Below, piece after piece: positions 1 through 13,297 of a DNA stretch of 64,000 nt. The stretch is from Anarhynchus alexandrinus (lineage: Eukaryota; Chordata; Aves; Charadriiformes; Charadriidae). Positions within the stretch are counted from its first letter, which is position 1. Every line of letters starts with the position of its first letter. The position numbers and the translations under genes were made by a program. A model generated the notes under the pieces. The model ran no database searches. It saw only the letters and a list, made by a program, of their open reading frames with translations, and was not told the origin of the DNA. The stretch lies in the NCBI GenBank assembly GCA_008711295.1, contig VUYV01000070.1, positions 1,193,839-1,257,838 of the forward strand. The letters run 5' to 3'.

Positions 1-25
1 GGGGTGGGGGGTGGCGGAGGGGGGG
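1..25 (+). promoter_or_regulatory. G-quadruplex-type G-run at the 5' side of intron 1
   Basis: G-tracts of 4 (1-4), 6 (6-11) and 7 (19-25) bases are separated by T and by TGGCGGA. The 7-base run can supply two G3 tracts, so the pattern of four G3 tracts with loops of 1-7 is met on the non-template strand. It sits in CpG-rich sequence near the inferred end of exon 1. Confidence 0.5.
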
Positions 26-187
26 TTGGAAGCACCGAGGGTCCCTGCTCGGCTCGTCCTTCTGCCAGCGAGGCGGTCTAAGGTGCAGGAGAGGTTGGCT
101 GCTGTGAGCGAAAGGGGTGGCTGATTTCCTATCTGCCTTCTGAGTGTGTTTTCACAAAACATCCCGAGTTTGGACTAGTTTTGGTGA

Positions 188-203
188 TTTTTTTTTTTTT
201 TTT
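188..203. repeat. Poly-T run (16 T)
   Basis: Uninterrupted run of 16 T in intron 1. Confidence 0.95.
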
Positions 204-1355
204 CCGAGTGGCAGTTGTTTTCGTACAGTGAGAAGCTGTTGGGGATCAAGGATCTTGTCTTTATGATTAAGATTATTATAGGCCCCCTTCGGCCCCATCT
301 CCCGAAGTCACTAGGCTTGGAAAGTTGGGGCTTGCTAAGCAAAAATGATGGCTTTTTAGTCCCGAGCGAGGGAGGACGCTGGACTCGGGCTCTCTCTCCG
401 TCCCCCGGGTGTGCTTGGGGGTGTCTTTCTCCAGCAAGTACTGATCTTCTCGTCGCCTTTCATACTCCTTTGTCCTTCTTGCCACACTCCCTGTTTTGAT
501 TTCGTGATGCTCATTCGTTCTTCAGCTTTCTAGGTCTTTGGTCATAGACTATTACTTTATTTTTTTTAAATGTTATTTCACTGTTGCTTGGAGTACTTAA
601 AAAACGGGTTGTGAATGATATAAACAAGCTGCCTGTTGAATATTTTTCAGTAAATTCTTTTGTGGTACCATAATTGTTTATGTTTTCGGCGGTTGTTTTA
701 TTTACTTTATGCCTGATAGCAACTTCTGGAGTCCCAATAGAAACAGTGACAAATGAAGCCAGCCCCCCCTCCCCCGTTTTCATCCCCATCCCTGTCCTCC
801 CCGCACACATGCTTGCATTGCTAAATCATCCATTTGGATGCTTTGCTCTCCGGTTGGGTAAATCATACAGGGACAAGATGTTTGTTTTGTGAAAGAAGGC
901 AAGGGGCTGACTGTATGTTCTAGATGCTTTCCTTTTTCCTCGTTTCTCTGAAATCCTTGTATAGGTTCTGGGAAATTACTGATTTCTGCTTGAGTAGAAA
1001 TTGCACAGGTTCCTTTGCTGCTGTGCTTATTTTATTTTTATTTTTTTCTGTCCTTGTGTGGAGTAATATTTAAAGGGTTTGAATGTTTGGGGTTTTGTTT
1101 TAAATCAGGTAATGCCGAAATGACTTGTAAAGAAATGTCGGTTTCAATCAGTTACCAGGGCATCTACACAAACTTTGGAGAGCTTTCTTTTCCTTCCCCA
1201 GTATAAATGGAAATTTATGTAGGAATGTCAGCTTCTACGTGTCTCCTTAGCAACGTGAATCTTTTGCCCCTTCTCCCTGTCTCCTGAAATAGTATCCCCT
1301 TGATTGCAGAAAGACTTTTCAGATGGCTTGAATGAGAACCTGCTCCCAATCCCCC

Positions 1356-1370
1356 ACCACCACCACCACC
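1356..1370. repeat. (ACC)5 microsatellite
   Basis: Five perfect ACC units after a short C-run, 45 bases before the start of the alternating purine-pyrimidine tract. Confidence 0.95.
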
Positions 1371-1430
1371 TCCTCACACGCTTTATTGGGCTCCCCCTTC
1401 AATCCATCACCCCCCCACGCATGCGTGCAT

Positions 1431-1456
1431 ACACACACACACACACACACACACAC
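1431..1456. repeat. (AC)13 microsatellite
   Basis: Thirteen perfect AC units. The alternation of pyrimidine and purine extends leftward without a break through CACGCATGCGTGCAT to 1416. Confidence 0.97.
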
Positions 1457-1914
1457 AAGAAGTGGGACATTAAGAAAGCAGGACAGCTTATGGAACAGCA
1501 TAAAAAGACAGTAATCTCTCTTGTTGCTTTATTGGTCACCTGGCTGTTTATGGAAAGGTGGAAGATGAATGGGTGAGGATGGATAGGAATGAAATGTGGT
1601 GGTGTTGGATACTGTGTGCTGAAAATTTGCCCTCTCCTGGTGCTTTCTTCTAGCCGGTGCAAAAATTCCTGCCTGTCCAGTTTTATTCAAGTTCCTTGAA
1701 TGAGCTTTACTTATTTTCCTTAGATACTTTCCAGTTCAATGGAGCCAGGTTTCACAAGCTACTGGGGAAGAAGTGAATGATTGTTTTATTTGAGGTGACT
1801 GGAATAAGCCCTTCATTTTCCTCACGTTTGGCACACAATGATGCACTCAGAGGAGACCTGAAATACGAGAAACTGTACTGTTCTCCCTTCGCCTTCTGCG
1901 AGTGTGTTACAATT

Positions 1915-1932
1915 CCCATTAAAGTCAATGGG
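1915..1932. repeat. Short inverted repeat CCCATT-AATGGG
   Basis: CCCATTAAAGTCAATGGG: a 6-base stem with a 6-base loop. Close variants (CCCATTGAAGTCAATGGG) are common in bird and reptile DNA as far as I recall, so this may be a fragment of an old dispersed repeat. Confidence 0.4.
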
Positions 1933-4264
1933 AAGGCTCCCCAGTAAGTTCACCAAGTTGGCTTTGGCTCGTATTCGAGACCATTTGGTGTGCTTGCTTT
2001 AATATTTGAAGTGCACTTTCCTCCTACATCAAGAATATAGCAAGCGGTATATTTTGGAGAGAGTGGAGAGCTCCCACAGGGAAAGCTCTTTGCACTGGTA
2101 TCAAGCTAAAGCAGCTTTGTAGCCAGCTAGCTGTGAAAAGCTGTAGCACACACAGGAAAAAGGCATCTTCACCCATGGTTTTAAGAGATTTACTTCATCA
2201 TCCCTTGAAGGAGAGCACCTCAAGTGGCACCATCAAGGGCAAGCTCATGTTAGGAGCCGTTAAAGCATATTCGAGGTTTAATTAAAAACCTTCGTGGTAA
2301 TTAGATGTAGGACCCCTGACTGCTATCAAAAAGGGCAACTTAGTAGCGGAAAGCAGGAGGAAACCTACAGAGCATGATTACATTGGGTGTTATAGCAGGA
2401 AATAATCCTTCTCAGTTTTCCTTGAGCGTTGTTACCGCTTGGAGTATATGTTCTTGCACTGTTTCGAGGGCGCTTTTTATAGCTTGCAGACAATCCTTTG
2501 CTCTTGCACAGCTTTTAAAGTTGTGTAAGTACTTCATGATATTGCTGGTTCAACTATGTAAAATAGTCAAATTAATTTTTAGGTATCTGAAGATGAAAAA
2601 ATATCTCAATTTACTTTTCTTCTTTTTGAATCTTTAGGGTCTATGTAAATCACCTGTTCAATTTTTTTTCCTGTAATTGCAGGAGCTGGAAAGGTATCCT
2701 TGCATATCCCTTGTCTACCTCTTCCCTTGATGAAATTCTAAAATTCCAACTAGTAGCAACTTCAGGAGCTGAAAAACTAACAAAGTTGCCAGTATGGAAA
2801 GCTTCGTGATAAAATCTTGAGACCCAGCAATGCTGCTTTACAGTTTCACCAGCTGTCTGGGCATAAAATTATTTTCTGTGATCAAAGCTTAACTTGGCTA
2901 ATGCACAAGTTGTCTTTAAGTCAGCTGTATTTTAAACTCATGTGCTAAACTAAAAAAAACCCCAATTTACAGGGTTTGGAGTGTTCCTCTGGTGCCTTGA
3001 AACAATTTTTATTTTTTTTTAAACCTCATTTGAAGTGGATTATGTCTAATTTGTGATGGTTCATTTGCAGATTTATCAGGAGTTGAGTTATGTATGAATA
3101 TTTATTTCTATCACAGCATCTGCCTAAAATTAAATGCATCTTATGTACAACTGTGTGGTGTGTCTATACCTGTAGAGGTGGTTATCTTCTTCCTGCAGAA
3201 TTAATAACAGTAAATTGGAATGTATGCAATAGACTGCAGCCGTTACAGTTCTTTAAATCAAAGATACGCAAATATGATGTGGAAGACATAAATGGTTCCA
3301 TAGAATCTGATCTGCAAGTAAACATTGTGTGTGTTGGCTTCAATACCTGTATATGCTATTCATAGAAAACAATGGCTTCTTTGCAGCATTTCAGTTTATT
3401 GTGAAAATAGCGCATATAAAAATATGCTTGAATGGTTTCATACTGCTTAACTACATTCATTCTAGTTTAGGGGGGGGCATACGACTTTGTTACTTCTCAA
3501 CCTGTATATTTGCTTTTGCAATGTTCAGTTTTCTAGAAGATCGTTATACCCTAAGAACTGTGTGTGAATGTTTGAAAGACAGAACAACCTCAAGGAAATA
3601 AGTGCAACAGAGTCTCTCTATGTGTTTAAACTTAGTGGTGAACACCATAAAGGTAAGCTTAAGTTATAGCATAGTGCAGTAAAACAACCTGAGTCTAGTT
3701 TTATGCTTATAATTCTGTTTTAATTTATTCTTGAAATAAAGCATTAGAGGCTGCTCATTTGGTAGCACTTGAAGGGGTTTAACCTTAATTATACATTAGA
3801 TGCGGATACGTGAATTAACATGGCTCAATAGTCTTGGATGGTGTCTGCTTGTTTTGAATCTAAGGAGTTGTGTTCCAAGGGGAAATAGCTAGCTCAAAAG
3901 CAGCTTCCTCCTTAGAAGATCTGGATCATTGCTCAGAGTTGATGTTGACACATATTTGTAAGAAGCTCAGCAAGGCTGAGATATTGCTATAAAATGTCAT
4001 AAGAAGAACAAATGTAATTTTACTGAGTCTGAAGAAAGTGACTTATACAATGTAAGGAGCAATTAATAAAACATTCCGTCTGGTTTTGAAAACTGTAGTC
4101 TCTTGTTTTGCATATTGCTCTCTTTAATAATCATCCCCAACACTTCATCTTAAGGTGGACATAAAATCAAAAGCTGTGCTACTTCAGGCTCACCATCTAA
4201 GACCCTGAGTGAGCTGATCTACTTTGAAGTTGAATCTGGCTTGGGAGATTGGCCCAGCTTTCCA

Positions 4265-4328
4265 TGGGGAGTGGACTAGCTGACCTCCAGAGGTCCTTCC
4301 CAACTGAAATGATTCCGTGATTCTGTGG
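4265..4328 (+). mobile_element. CR1 LINE, 3' tail fragment (old)
   Basis: GGACTAGCTGACCTCCAGAG, then GTCCTTCCCAACTGAAATGA and ATTCCGTGATTCTGTGG, match the CR1 3' end with mutated terminal 8-mers. Sense orientation within intron 1. Sequence just upstream (about 4235-4264) may belong to it. Confidence 0.8.
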
Positions 4329-4688
4329 TGACTGATACTCTGTTTATGCTTGATGTCTACCTGGCTCCTTCAATGTGTTCAGAACGCCTTAAATCTGTTA
4401 ACAAGCCCTCACAGTAGCCTCAGATAGAATATTTTAATGCTCCCTCTCTTACAAATGGTCCAGTTATTTTAGCCTCAGACTTCCCAAGGCTCTGTGGGAG
4501 CAGCAGATCTCAGATTCCTGATCAGTGGTCTGGACCTTTTAGTATGATGGAGGCTACCATTTCAGCCACCCTTCTCCAACCAGCTAAGAGACGTGGTCAG
4601 AACACATTCGTGTGTAATGCGTGAGGTTTGTGTGAGTTTATCTGATCAGATCAAGAGCACCATATATCTTGTCATTGATAATACTCTC

Positions 4689-4702
4689 AAAAAAAAAAAA
4701 AA
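4689..4702. repeat. Poly-A run
   Basis: Fourteen consecutive A in intron 1. No recognisable retroposed body lies upstream. Confidence 0.9.
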
Positions 4703-6699
4703 GGAAGACTTCTAGCCTTAGCGGGTTATTGGTACTGCTGTTGTTCATTGCAATTTTAAAATCAGTCATGTATCCTGTTGCTTTAAGTCTTGTTTATTTA
4801 ATAAAGAAGTCTTGCACCAGTAAGTTAAAAGATGTTTCTTGTGTTAGGGATAATATAAGTGGTTTAAATATTTGATGAGATTTTATATTTAGAGTCACGT
4901 AGAGAGTAACCTTGCCTCTGTTGCTGATCTGTGGCCAAAGATGACCACATAAGATTCAAGGTAACAAGCAGGAGATGGGGTAAAGTCTATCCAGCTGTAT
5001 TGCTTTATGTGTTTTCACTTGTTCCGTTTCTATAATATAAAGGCCATCATTTTGATGGGAAGTACTCCTTGAGCTATTTGAAATGCTAATTGTTTTTCTC
5101 AAGGAACAATGGAATGGGTTTTGAAAATTGCAAAAGATTGCCAGTTTGCTTGAAGAACATCAGTAACTGTGGGAAATAATTACATTCCTGTTCCAAAGCG
5201 AAGCGTACTTCTGCCTTCTTCAGATTGCTAAAATGTAGTAGTATATATAGAAGAGGTCAGGAAAGGTGAGCTTTTCTTGAAAAGCTTGTGTAACACATCT
5301 CCCACACTTCTCCTAATGACATAATTCTAAGATTTCCAGGTTTTTGTGAGGTTCTTGGAGTTGTGGGTGTGTGTTTTGTTTTTTTTTCTTGAATGAACGA
5401 ATATCCAATAATTAAAATGCCATAGTAGTGAGCTAATCTCAGAAGAATGCCATGTATCCAATGGAAGAAATGCCTCGGTACATACTGTACTATTCTGTGA
5501 ATGAATTATAGATTACATGACTTTCTCTAATGCTGTGCTTGTCTTGAAGTCCTCTGTTGGCAAAAGTGATGTGCAATGCATGTTGCCTTTAAATAATAAA
5601 ATAAAGATCTATGTAATGGCAGCACTTAACTCTTCATTTGAAGATGCACTTCATTTAAAGGATTTTATTCGGTGATTTTAGAAATACAGGCAGGCCACAG
5701 CTAAGAGAACAGCTGTACAAAAAAAACCCCGAAGTGTATATATTTTGTATAAATAAGGAATGTAAGCTTTAATCTTCAGGAGAGATGTGTGTCGTGGGCA
5801 GATGAGCAAGCACCTGCTATGTTTCAAGTTGCTTATACATCTGTAACCCCCCCCAGGCATTAGACCATCTTGTCTTGCAAAATCCGTCTCCTTTGCACAA
5901 CAGCAGAGTTGCTTACCATATTTTTATTGCTTCCGTTGTTCAGGGTGATCTCCTGTAGAGACAGGAGTTAAAACTTGGGATGGTGTCAAAGCACACAGGC
6001 AGCTTGTGTCGGGGCCACCCATAGCCTGATGAACAGGGCAGCTGAAACAGAGACATCGGGCAGATCGATGCAGTCCATATCTTATGCGAGACTGCCATAG
6101 AGATAATCCTGAGAAACTGAGACCATTTCTTCTTCGCGTGCTGCTCACTTCTCTGGGAACCAAACTGTCCGCTTGCGTGCTCAGTGGCATCTTCGGGTGG
6201 AAGGCGAGAGAGCTCTGCTTGCCACAGAAAGGTGAGCAGAGTCTGCACAGCGGCTGACCAGTGAGTCCCCCTGACCTAGCAAGCGCGTCCTTCCCAGGCT
6301 GAGGAGGGTCACGTACTGGCCGGAGTGTCCTGCCAGCGGGCTGTTATCTTGCCTGGAATGGAGCTGGCCTCTTCCCCTCTGATCTTTGTTATCTTGCTGT
6401 GGAGAAAAGGAAAGCCGTAGGAGGAGCCTGAGCCACAGGGACACAGCTCTAGGTGGCTGCTAAGGACTTTTCCCTCAAGGCTGAGAAGGAGCCCTGAGTC
6501 TGAACTGCCTTACACTCAGGTATTTTTGTGTATCAGTGGAAAGGTTTGTAAACAGCACTGAAAAGTTGGAAGGGACCAGTTAGGTAAGAGGCACTTCAAA
6601 GCAAGACTCAGATTTGGATTCCCTCCTACCTATTTGTTCACAGACCCCATAGATCTCATGTTTATCTTTTTCCAGCTTGGGTCTAGCCGACAGGAGAAG

Positions 6700-6756
6700 T
6701 TCTTCTGGGCAATGGCAGCAGCCGATGGAAGAAATTCTTCTGGGCAATGGCAGCAG
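6700..6756. repeat. 22-base direct repeat, period 35
   Basis: TTCTTCTGGGCAATGGCAGC followed by AG occurs at 6700-6721 and again, identical, at 6735-6756. They are separated by 13 bases. This is a local duplication in intron 1. Confidence 0.9.
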
Positions 6757-9700
6757 AGAGCTGGGAAGCAAAGACCTTGCAGTTTCTGTGAAGTCCTCTA
6801 GCCCCTGGTATATTTGAGCTATATTTGAGCCTGCCTTTCCTCCTTCATTAGTCAGCTGCCATGGTTAGCCATGAGCATTCTGTGTCTGGGCAAGACACAG
6901 GTGGACCCTGGTTTGTCCCAGTTAGCTGTTTATTGGACACGTCTGTGTGCTATAAATGACTCTCCACTCAGCATCAGGAACACTAAATCATCCTGCAAGC
7001 ATCCTGTACAGTAAATGGAAAGTGACTGATGCCTTCTGTGGAGCCTCTAAATTGTCCTTAGGAGGCACTTAGGGATTTTGGCACCCAGCATAAAATGCTG
7101 AAATTTCTGTTTGGGTGTTTTCAAAATCCTGGTGAGTTAGAGCCTCACTGTTAAGCCCACCTGTGTTGTGCAGGACTTGGGATATCAAGGGCTTTGTCCC
7201 GTGTGCTACCGTGTGTGGATGAAGACCAATTTCTTGGGTAATAGCTCCGTACATAAATCTCCTGTTGAAGAAGAAGCAGGAAACAGTTTTGTCTCTTCTA
7301 CAAACAGCTTCTTTCTAACATATCTGTGACCTCACATAGTTATTTCATGTGTTCAAATGCGTGGCTTTCAGAAGAAAGGCTTGGTGTTGCGTGTTTGAGT
7401 TCTGTCTTAAGGAAATTATGCATTCAGCCACAGCTGGCTGGTTCCCACTGCTCTGGTAATGCTTTTTAAGCGTCTCAGTGACTTGAGGAGCCACACGCAC
7501 GAGTCATTTTCATACTTTAGAAAAATTTTATTCTCAATCAGTAAAACAAGAAGAAAATGTAAAAGCCAGAGTATGTCTGTGCAGCAGCCAGCAGTAATAA
7601 GCATACTATACAAACTGACAAGGAGCAGAAAATATTTATTTATTGTGATTTTTGTACAAGGCTCCAGTGTGGAAAGCTGTGGCTAGAGCAACTTACTGGA
7701 GGTTTGGTGTGGATCCTGCCAGAAGGCGCTTCTCTCTGCAGTGTGCAGAAGTGTATGCTACGGAGTCTGAAGTGACGGTACTTGTGGCACTGGCTGTACA
7801 AGAGCGGAGGAGTATGGATTGAGTAACGTATGGAGACTGGGCTTCCCAGCTTTAGCCAATATCCCCTTCATCCAGAGCAGAAGCCATCTGAGCATCTCCT
7901 TAAAAAACCATCATGTTGGCTCAGGTGAGGTTCCAAAAGACCGACTTCTCTGTGGAATAATTTTATGATGTGAGAGCTTCATGGTGACCGCAGTACGTGT
8001 TTTACCTCGGTACTTCCACTGGATTCAATGGAGCTTGGCCTCACACAGAGGTCTGTGCATCTGGTGGTGCTGAAGAAAGAGGAAATCTTACCGATCGTGC
8101 GACAAGTGCACTTTTAGAAACTAGATTCTACCTTTGTGTTTTTATATAATCACTACACTTTTTAAACTTTCCTTGGCTATTTGATGGCTAAGTTGATAAG
8201 TGTTTATAAACTTAGAAACAGTTTTGAATATGAAGCAATTAGGATTATCTCTAGCTATCTTATTTATCTTAGTTGATTGTTATGACATTCGGTGGGTTAT
8301 ATTTAATTTTCTATGTGTGGGTGCTCCAACTTTCTATGCTTTACTTGACATGTTCTTTCAAATTCATTATTCTTGAATTTGAATGCTGTATTACAATTTC
8401 TAAGAATATTTGTTGGCTGAGGGCAGATAAGTGGAAGCTTTGCAAGGAATCAGAAAAACTTACCTGAGTGGTGTTCTGTTTTGTTTCTTACCAAGGTTGT
8501 GCGTAGTGCTAGGAGAAGGTCAGCCATTACCTTCATCATGTAACAGCTGCATGCGTTTTCTTACTTCAGCCTCCGTGAGAGGACTCAGTGGGGAACCATT
8601 GTATGAAAGAAAGGAATACTTGATTGTTTCTTAAGAGATTAATTCAGTTCACTTGCATCATCTGAAAGAGCCACGTACACAAATGTTTCACATATTCCAC
8701 AGTATGTTTTTATGTCCACCACTTCTTTTACTGGAGAATACCATGTCGATAAAAATGTTTAGTTTTGGGGGAGCTTGCTGAAAACATGAAATCTATAACA
8801 ATGCTAGCCTTGCATTGCTCCTGTGTTAACAAATGACCTATTTATTAAAATCACCGTTTCAGAACTTTGAGATGTTTTCTTCTTTTATGGCTTTTCCTGA
8901 TTTTTATCTTAGTACTGAAGTATTATTTTGCCCAAGAAATAGAGCAGATAGAGCTGCTCTTAATTAAAAATGAATATACAGCTTAAAGCCTTAGGTCATT
9001 TCATTTTGGGGGGAAGAAGGGAGGAGAGTCACACATTTCAGTGTGCAATTAACACTGTGATTCTGTATCATTAAGAAACAGGCAGAATTTCCAAAGAGCA
9101 ATGAGACCAAGCTGTCCTTACAAGAAGGCACTGACTTAAAGTGCCTTATGAGGAATTAACTGAAAAGAAACATTATCATCATGGTTTGGGGGTTTGTTTA
9201 TTTTTTTTACTGAAGATGGTAATTTATATAAATTTTACACCATATATATTTTTTAAAAAAAAAGAAGTGTTAAGTACCTAGGTTCATATTTATATATGTT
9301 TCCAAATATTGAAATATACATCCCTAAACTAATAGGCAGATTGTTATAATAAAAATTATGCAAACAGTATCATTGCCGTCAGAACTGCAGTATAGATTTC
9401 CCATGGCTATAGACATTGTGATGCTTCTTGTGCAGTTCAAAAACATGTTTGGATTTTCAGACCTAAAAATAGTATATATAAAGTGAGGCTTTTCTTAAGA
9501 AATCTGTCGTGAGTTACTTAACGATTGTCAACATGTATTAATTCTAGTTGTTCAGATGGGATAGGTGGCATTATTAGTGTAATTCTTAACATATTGCTAA
9601 GATCATGAACGCTGAAAAAAATCTGAAGTTATGCTTTCTGTTGACTCTACAGTTATAAACCAACAAAGCAACTTAATTTGGGCATGACTGTGAGATGACA

Positions 9701-12700
9701 GGGCTTTTTAAAACCTAAAAGTTTATTAAGATTTGTGGGAGTGCAACTTTACTACTTCCTAACATTTTTCTTAGATAGTGGTTGTGTAGTGTAAATAAAC
9801 TGTAGTGATGTACAGTGAAAAATACCGATGTACATTCTTAAAGTGTGACCAGATTGTGTTTTGAATCCAGGAAACTAATAATGAGTATCTGTAAGGTCCC
9901 ATTTTGCTCATGTTTATGCACGTTTCTATCTCTGTGAGAACAAGCAGCCTCACTGAACTGCTGAGGCTCCTGAACCGAGTATAGTAACTTATTTGCAAGA
10001 TTGGTGCGTGCCTAGAAATGGTGCAAGTATATTTTGAATACTCTAAAGTAGGCTTGTGATGTTTATGTTCTGTGTACCAGTAACACTATGTAACAGAGCA
10101 ATCTGCTGTTCCCGTTTTGATGCTGTGTGTTATAAATCACTCCTGGGTAGTCCGAGGAAAACTACAGATTCTTATTGTAGAAAACTGTGTTTGCTGGTTA
10201 TATTGCTGTAGCTATCTAACTTACGGGGTGTTCTTCCTACAGAGGTAGCGACTCAATTTTCTTTGGGTGTTTCTTGTCTTTTGTGTAAAGTCCAGTGGCC
10301 TGGATTTTTTCTTTAAAAATAATTGCTGTTAAGTAGAAGGCCCATGCAGAAGGTTCTACTTCCTTAATCCAACGTAAACTTTATTTTGTCAGCAGATCAA
10401 ATGGCTTTCAGAATTGAAAGTTAATAATTTTCGAAGATGACAAGGAGACGTAGACATGTAGTTTCCATGGTACGCAATGTAGGAAAATTCAGTCCAATAT
10501 TCTTTGTACACTGATGCCTGATCTTCATGATGTTCTTTAACCAGAATCCTTCTCAGCTGCAGCTCAAGGTAAAGGCTGGTGGCATTGTATGCTCCTGTAA
10601 ATGGAGGCTGGAGGTAAAATAAAGAGGCAATTCCAGACGTGGCCCAGAGCACAACGTTCAATACCTGATCCTCAGCTAGTAATGAGGAACATTAAAAGCC
10701 TCGGTTTTGTCCTACTGTCAACATCACTGAATAGCTTCTCTTAGTCAAGAAATTAATTTTGTTTAAGACAGTTCTCTTCAGTTGGGAGTGTAGGTGTTTT
10801 CCAACACTGATTTGTCCTTCTACCTCCCACGTCAGTACTATAGTAAGGTAGTTTGTTTATTTTTTAACCTTTCCAAATCCATAGATATATCTGTCGTGGA
10901 AGCTAAATTATATTCTAACCCTACGCTTATATCATCTATGCCTTAGTTATTTTCACTTGTTTGGTGGTCTTGCCAATGTGGTTTTGGAAAGCAATAAGAT
11001 AGTCAACTTTTTTCTCCATTTAGTTGAAAGGTGTGCAATATCGGAGTAGCGCTTGTGTTTTACTTCGGTGTGAATGTCAAGATCAATGTGAAAATAACAT
11101 TTAATATTTTATTATTTGTAGTGGCTTTCAAAAAATCTTAGTTTCTGAGTTTTCCCATCTGGCACTTTGATTTATTTCAACAATTTTGTATGGCTTTTAA
11201 CTTTGGGGCAATATGGATTTATGTGTCTAGTATTTGTATCGGTGTAATTTTCTAGTGCAAGGATTCCTTTCGTGTTGTTCCAAAGTGGTCCATTCTGTTT
11301 ATTTATTTCTGGATTTTATATCTGTAATGCACTCTGATATTGGAAGAATACTTTCTAAATCATCAGTACACTAACCACTTGGTGTTTCTGAAGGATCACA
11401 TCAGCATTAAAAACCACTCTTCATAACATTCCCATCCATAACTAAAATCGTATTTCCATCTGAATAACAGTAAAGCAGGAGGGACACACGGCAAACTGAC
11501 ATTAGATATTGCATGCTGAAGGTAGGAAAATGAGAGATTGTTCCCAGCCTTGGTATTTGGTCCAGTAAGAAAACAGCGAGTTAAAAGAGCTTGAAAAGTT
11601 GGGTACTTAGTAATTAAAGTATTAGTAAACAACATGCCTGGATTTCTAAAAAGAATGAAAATTAATGTGTGTACTTGAACAAACACACCTTTAAAATAAT
11701 TTTCTCTTTTAGCAATGCTTTTATAGCTCTTTTATTCACTTACTTCTTACAATCCCTTTCATCCTTTTCCATGTAATATATGAAAGCTTTGTGGTGAAAA
11801 TGGCTGCCAGCCTTCCATTCCCAAACCCCACAGCTGTGCTGTCAGTATCTTCAGCAGATTAGATTGCTCTTGAAACTGGATGTGCTGTTTTTTAAAACAC
11901 TGAATTTGACTCTTTTGAAAAAGAGAATGTGGATTTTTGTTGTTGTTGTTACTTTAGTAACCTTAAGATCTCTAAATTTATTTTGGAAATAATCTTATTT
12001 TCTTGGAACGATGTAACACATTTGGCCATTTTATTCTGAATATCATATGTATTGCTAGTATTTTCCAAGTAATGAGATGTATTGGATCCATAGGTCCTTT
12101 TCCCACAAGTTGGCTTTAGGTCATCTTCCTTGAACTACTGAGTAGTAGTCGTAAACAGTAAATAGTGTTCTGAATCTATTTCTTGATGCCCGTTATTGCA
12201 GAGAGACAAGGTCTTAAATACTGTTTTGGAAGGAGAGACAGCACAGAGCCCCTGCCTTTCTAAAATCCTACGCGTGCTTTTAAGTTAGATCTTTGATGCT
12301 GTGTAGACCCATGATGGCCATCAGCTTGCAAATGGATTTTGTTTTATGTGATTTAAGATAGCAAGGATGTTGTTTGTAACTGCATCCATTATGTATGAAA
12401 ATAACTAGAAAGTACACTGGGCCAAATCCAGAAGTTGCTTTTGGGGGAAGAGAAGAAAAAATGATACTTTAGGATAACTGATGTTTTAAAACGGACTTCA
12501 GATTTGACTCGGGCTACATCTAATGATCATTACTGCCTTTATAAGGGCTTGACTTTCACCTTTTTTTATTGTTGAAAAGGATTTATTTTTTCTTCCTTTG
12601 AGCATCTCCTTCCTTTCCCTTAGTTTTGCTATTCATATTATGTGGCCCTGGTACTTCCCAGGTGATGTGTATACGATAAGCCCCCGTGCATTTCCCTTCC

Positions 12701-12742
12701 TGTGTCACCCTAATCAGCTCAGGCAGTGGTTTGACTTTCACT

Positions 12743-12754
12743 CTCACGTGTGAG
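12743..12754. promoter_or_regulatory. CACGTG E-box within a small inverted repeat
   Basis: CTCACGTGTGAG contains a canonical E-box at 12745-12750, about 370 bases before TMEM47 exon 2. This is a single motif match with no further support. Confidence 0.25.
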
Positions 12755-13012
12755 AAAGTTACGGCAGACTGGGGGTCAGCTAACACACGCTAGCTAATCC
12801 TGACCCAGCCTCGATTGCTCATTCTAAATTGGACAAAACCAGGGGATCAAATTAATTCAGTCTTACTCGAGCCAAAATCCCAGCGAGGCCAACTAAGCCT
12901 TGAAAAAGTGTGGGAGGTTGCGGTACTTTGCTCCTGAGTTGCGTCTGTGGTAGAAAGGTGTTTCGCTAATTAGGAGAAAAGGAATCCAAAGCCCAGTTGT
13001 TTATTTACCTGA

Positions 13013-13297
<285 letters not shown>

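Noticed and set aside
1..214. Possible end of TMEM47 exon 1 at the left edge
   Set aside because: No sequence encoding the expected residues just before the Asp-Trp-Gln-Ile junction, and no donor with the right phase, is visible. Exon 1 must be further left.
1304..1662. Open frames on both strands with His-Thr or Cys-Val runs
   Set aside because: They are translations of the AC and ACC microsatellites.
9050..9075. GTGATTCTGTATCATT as a CR1 tail
   Set aside because: No CR1 body next to it and only a partial match to the tail unit; chance is likely.
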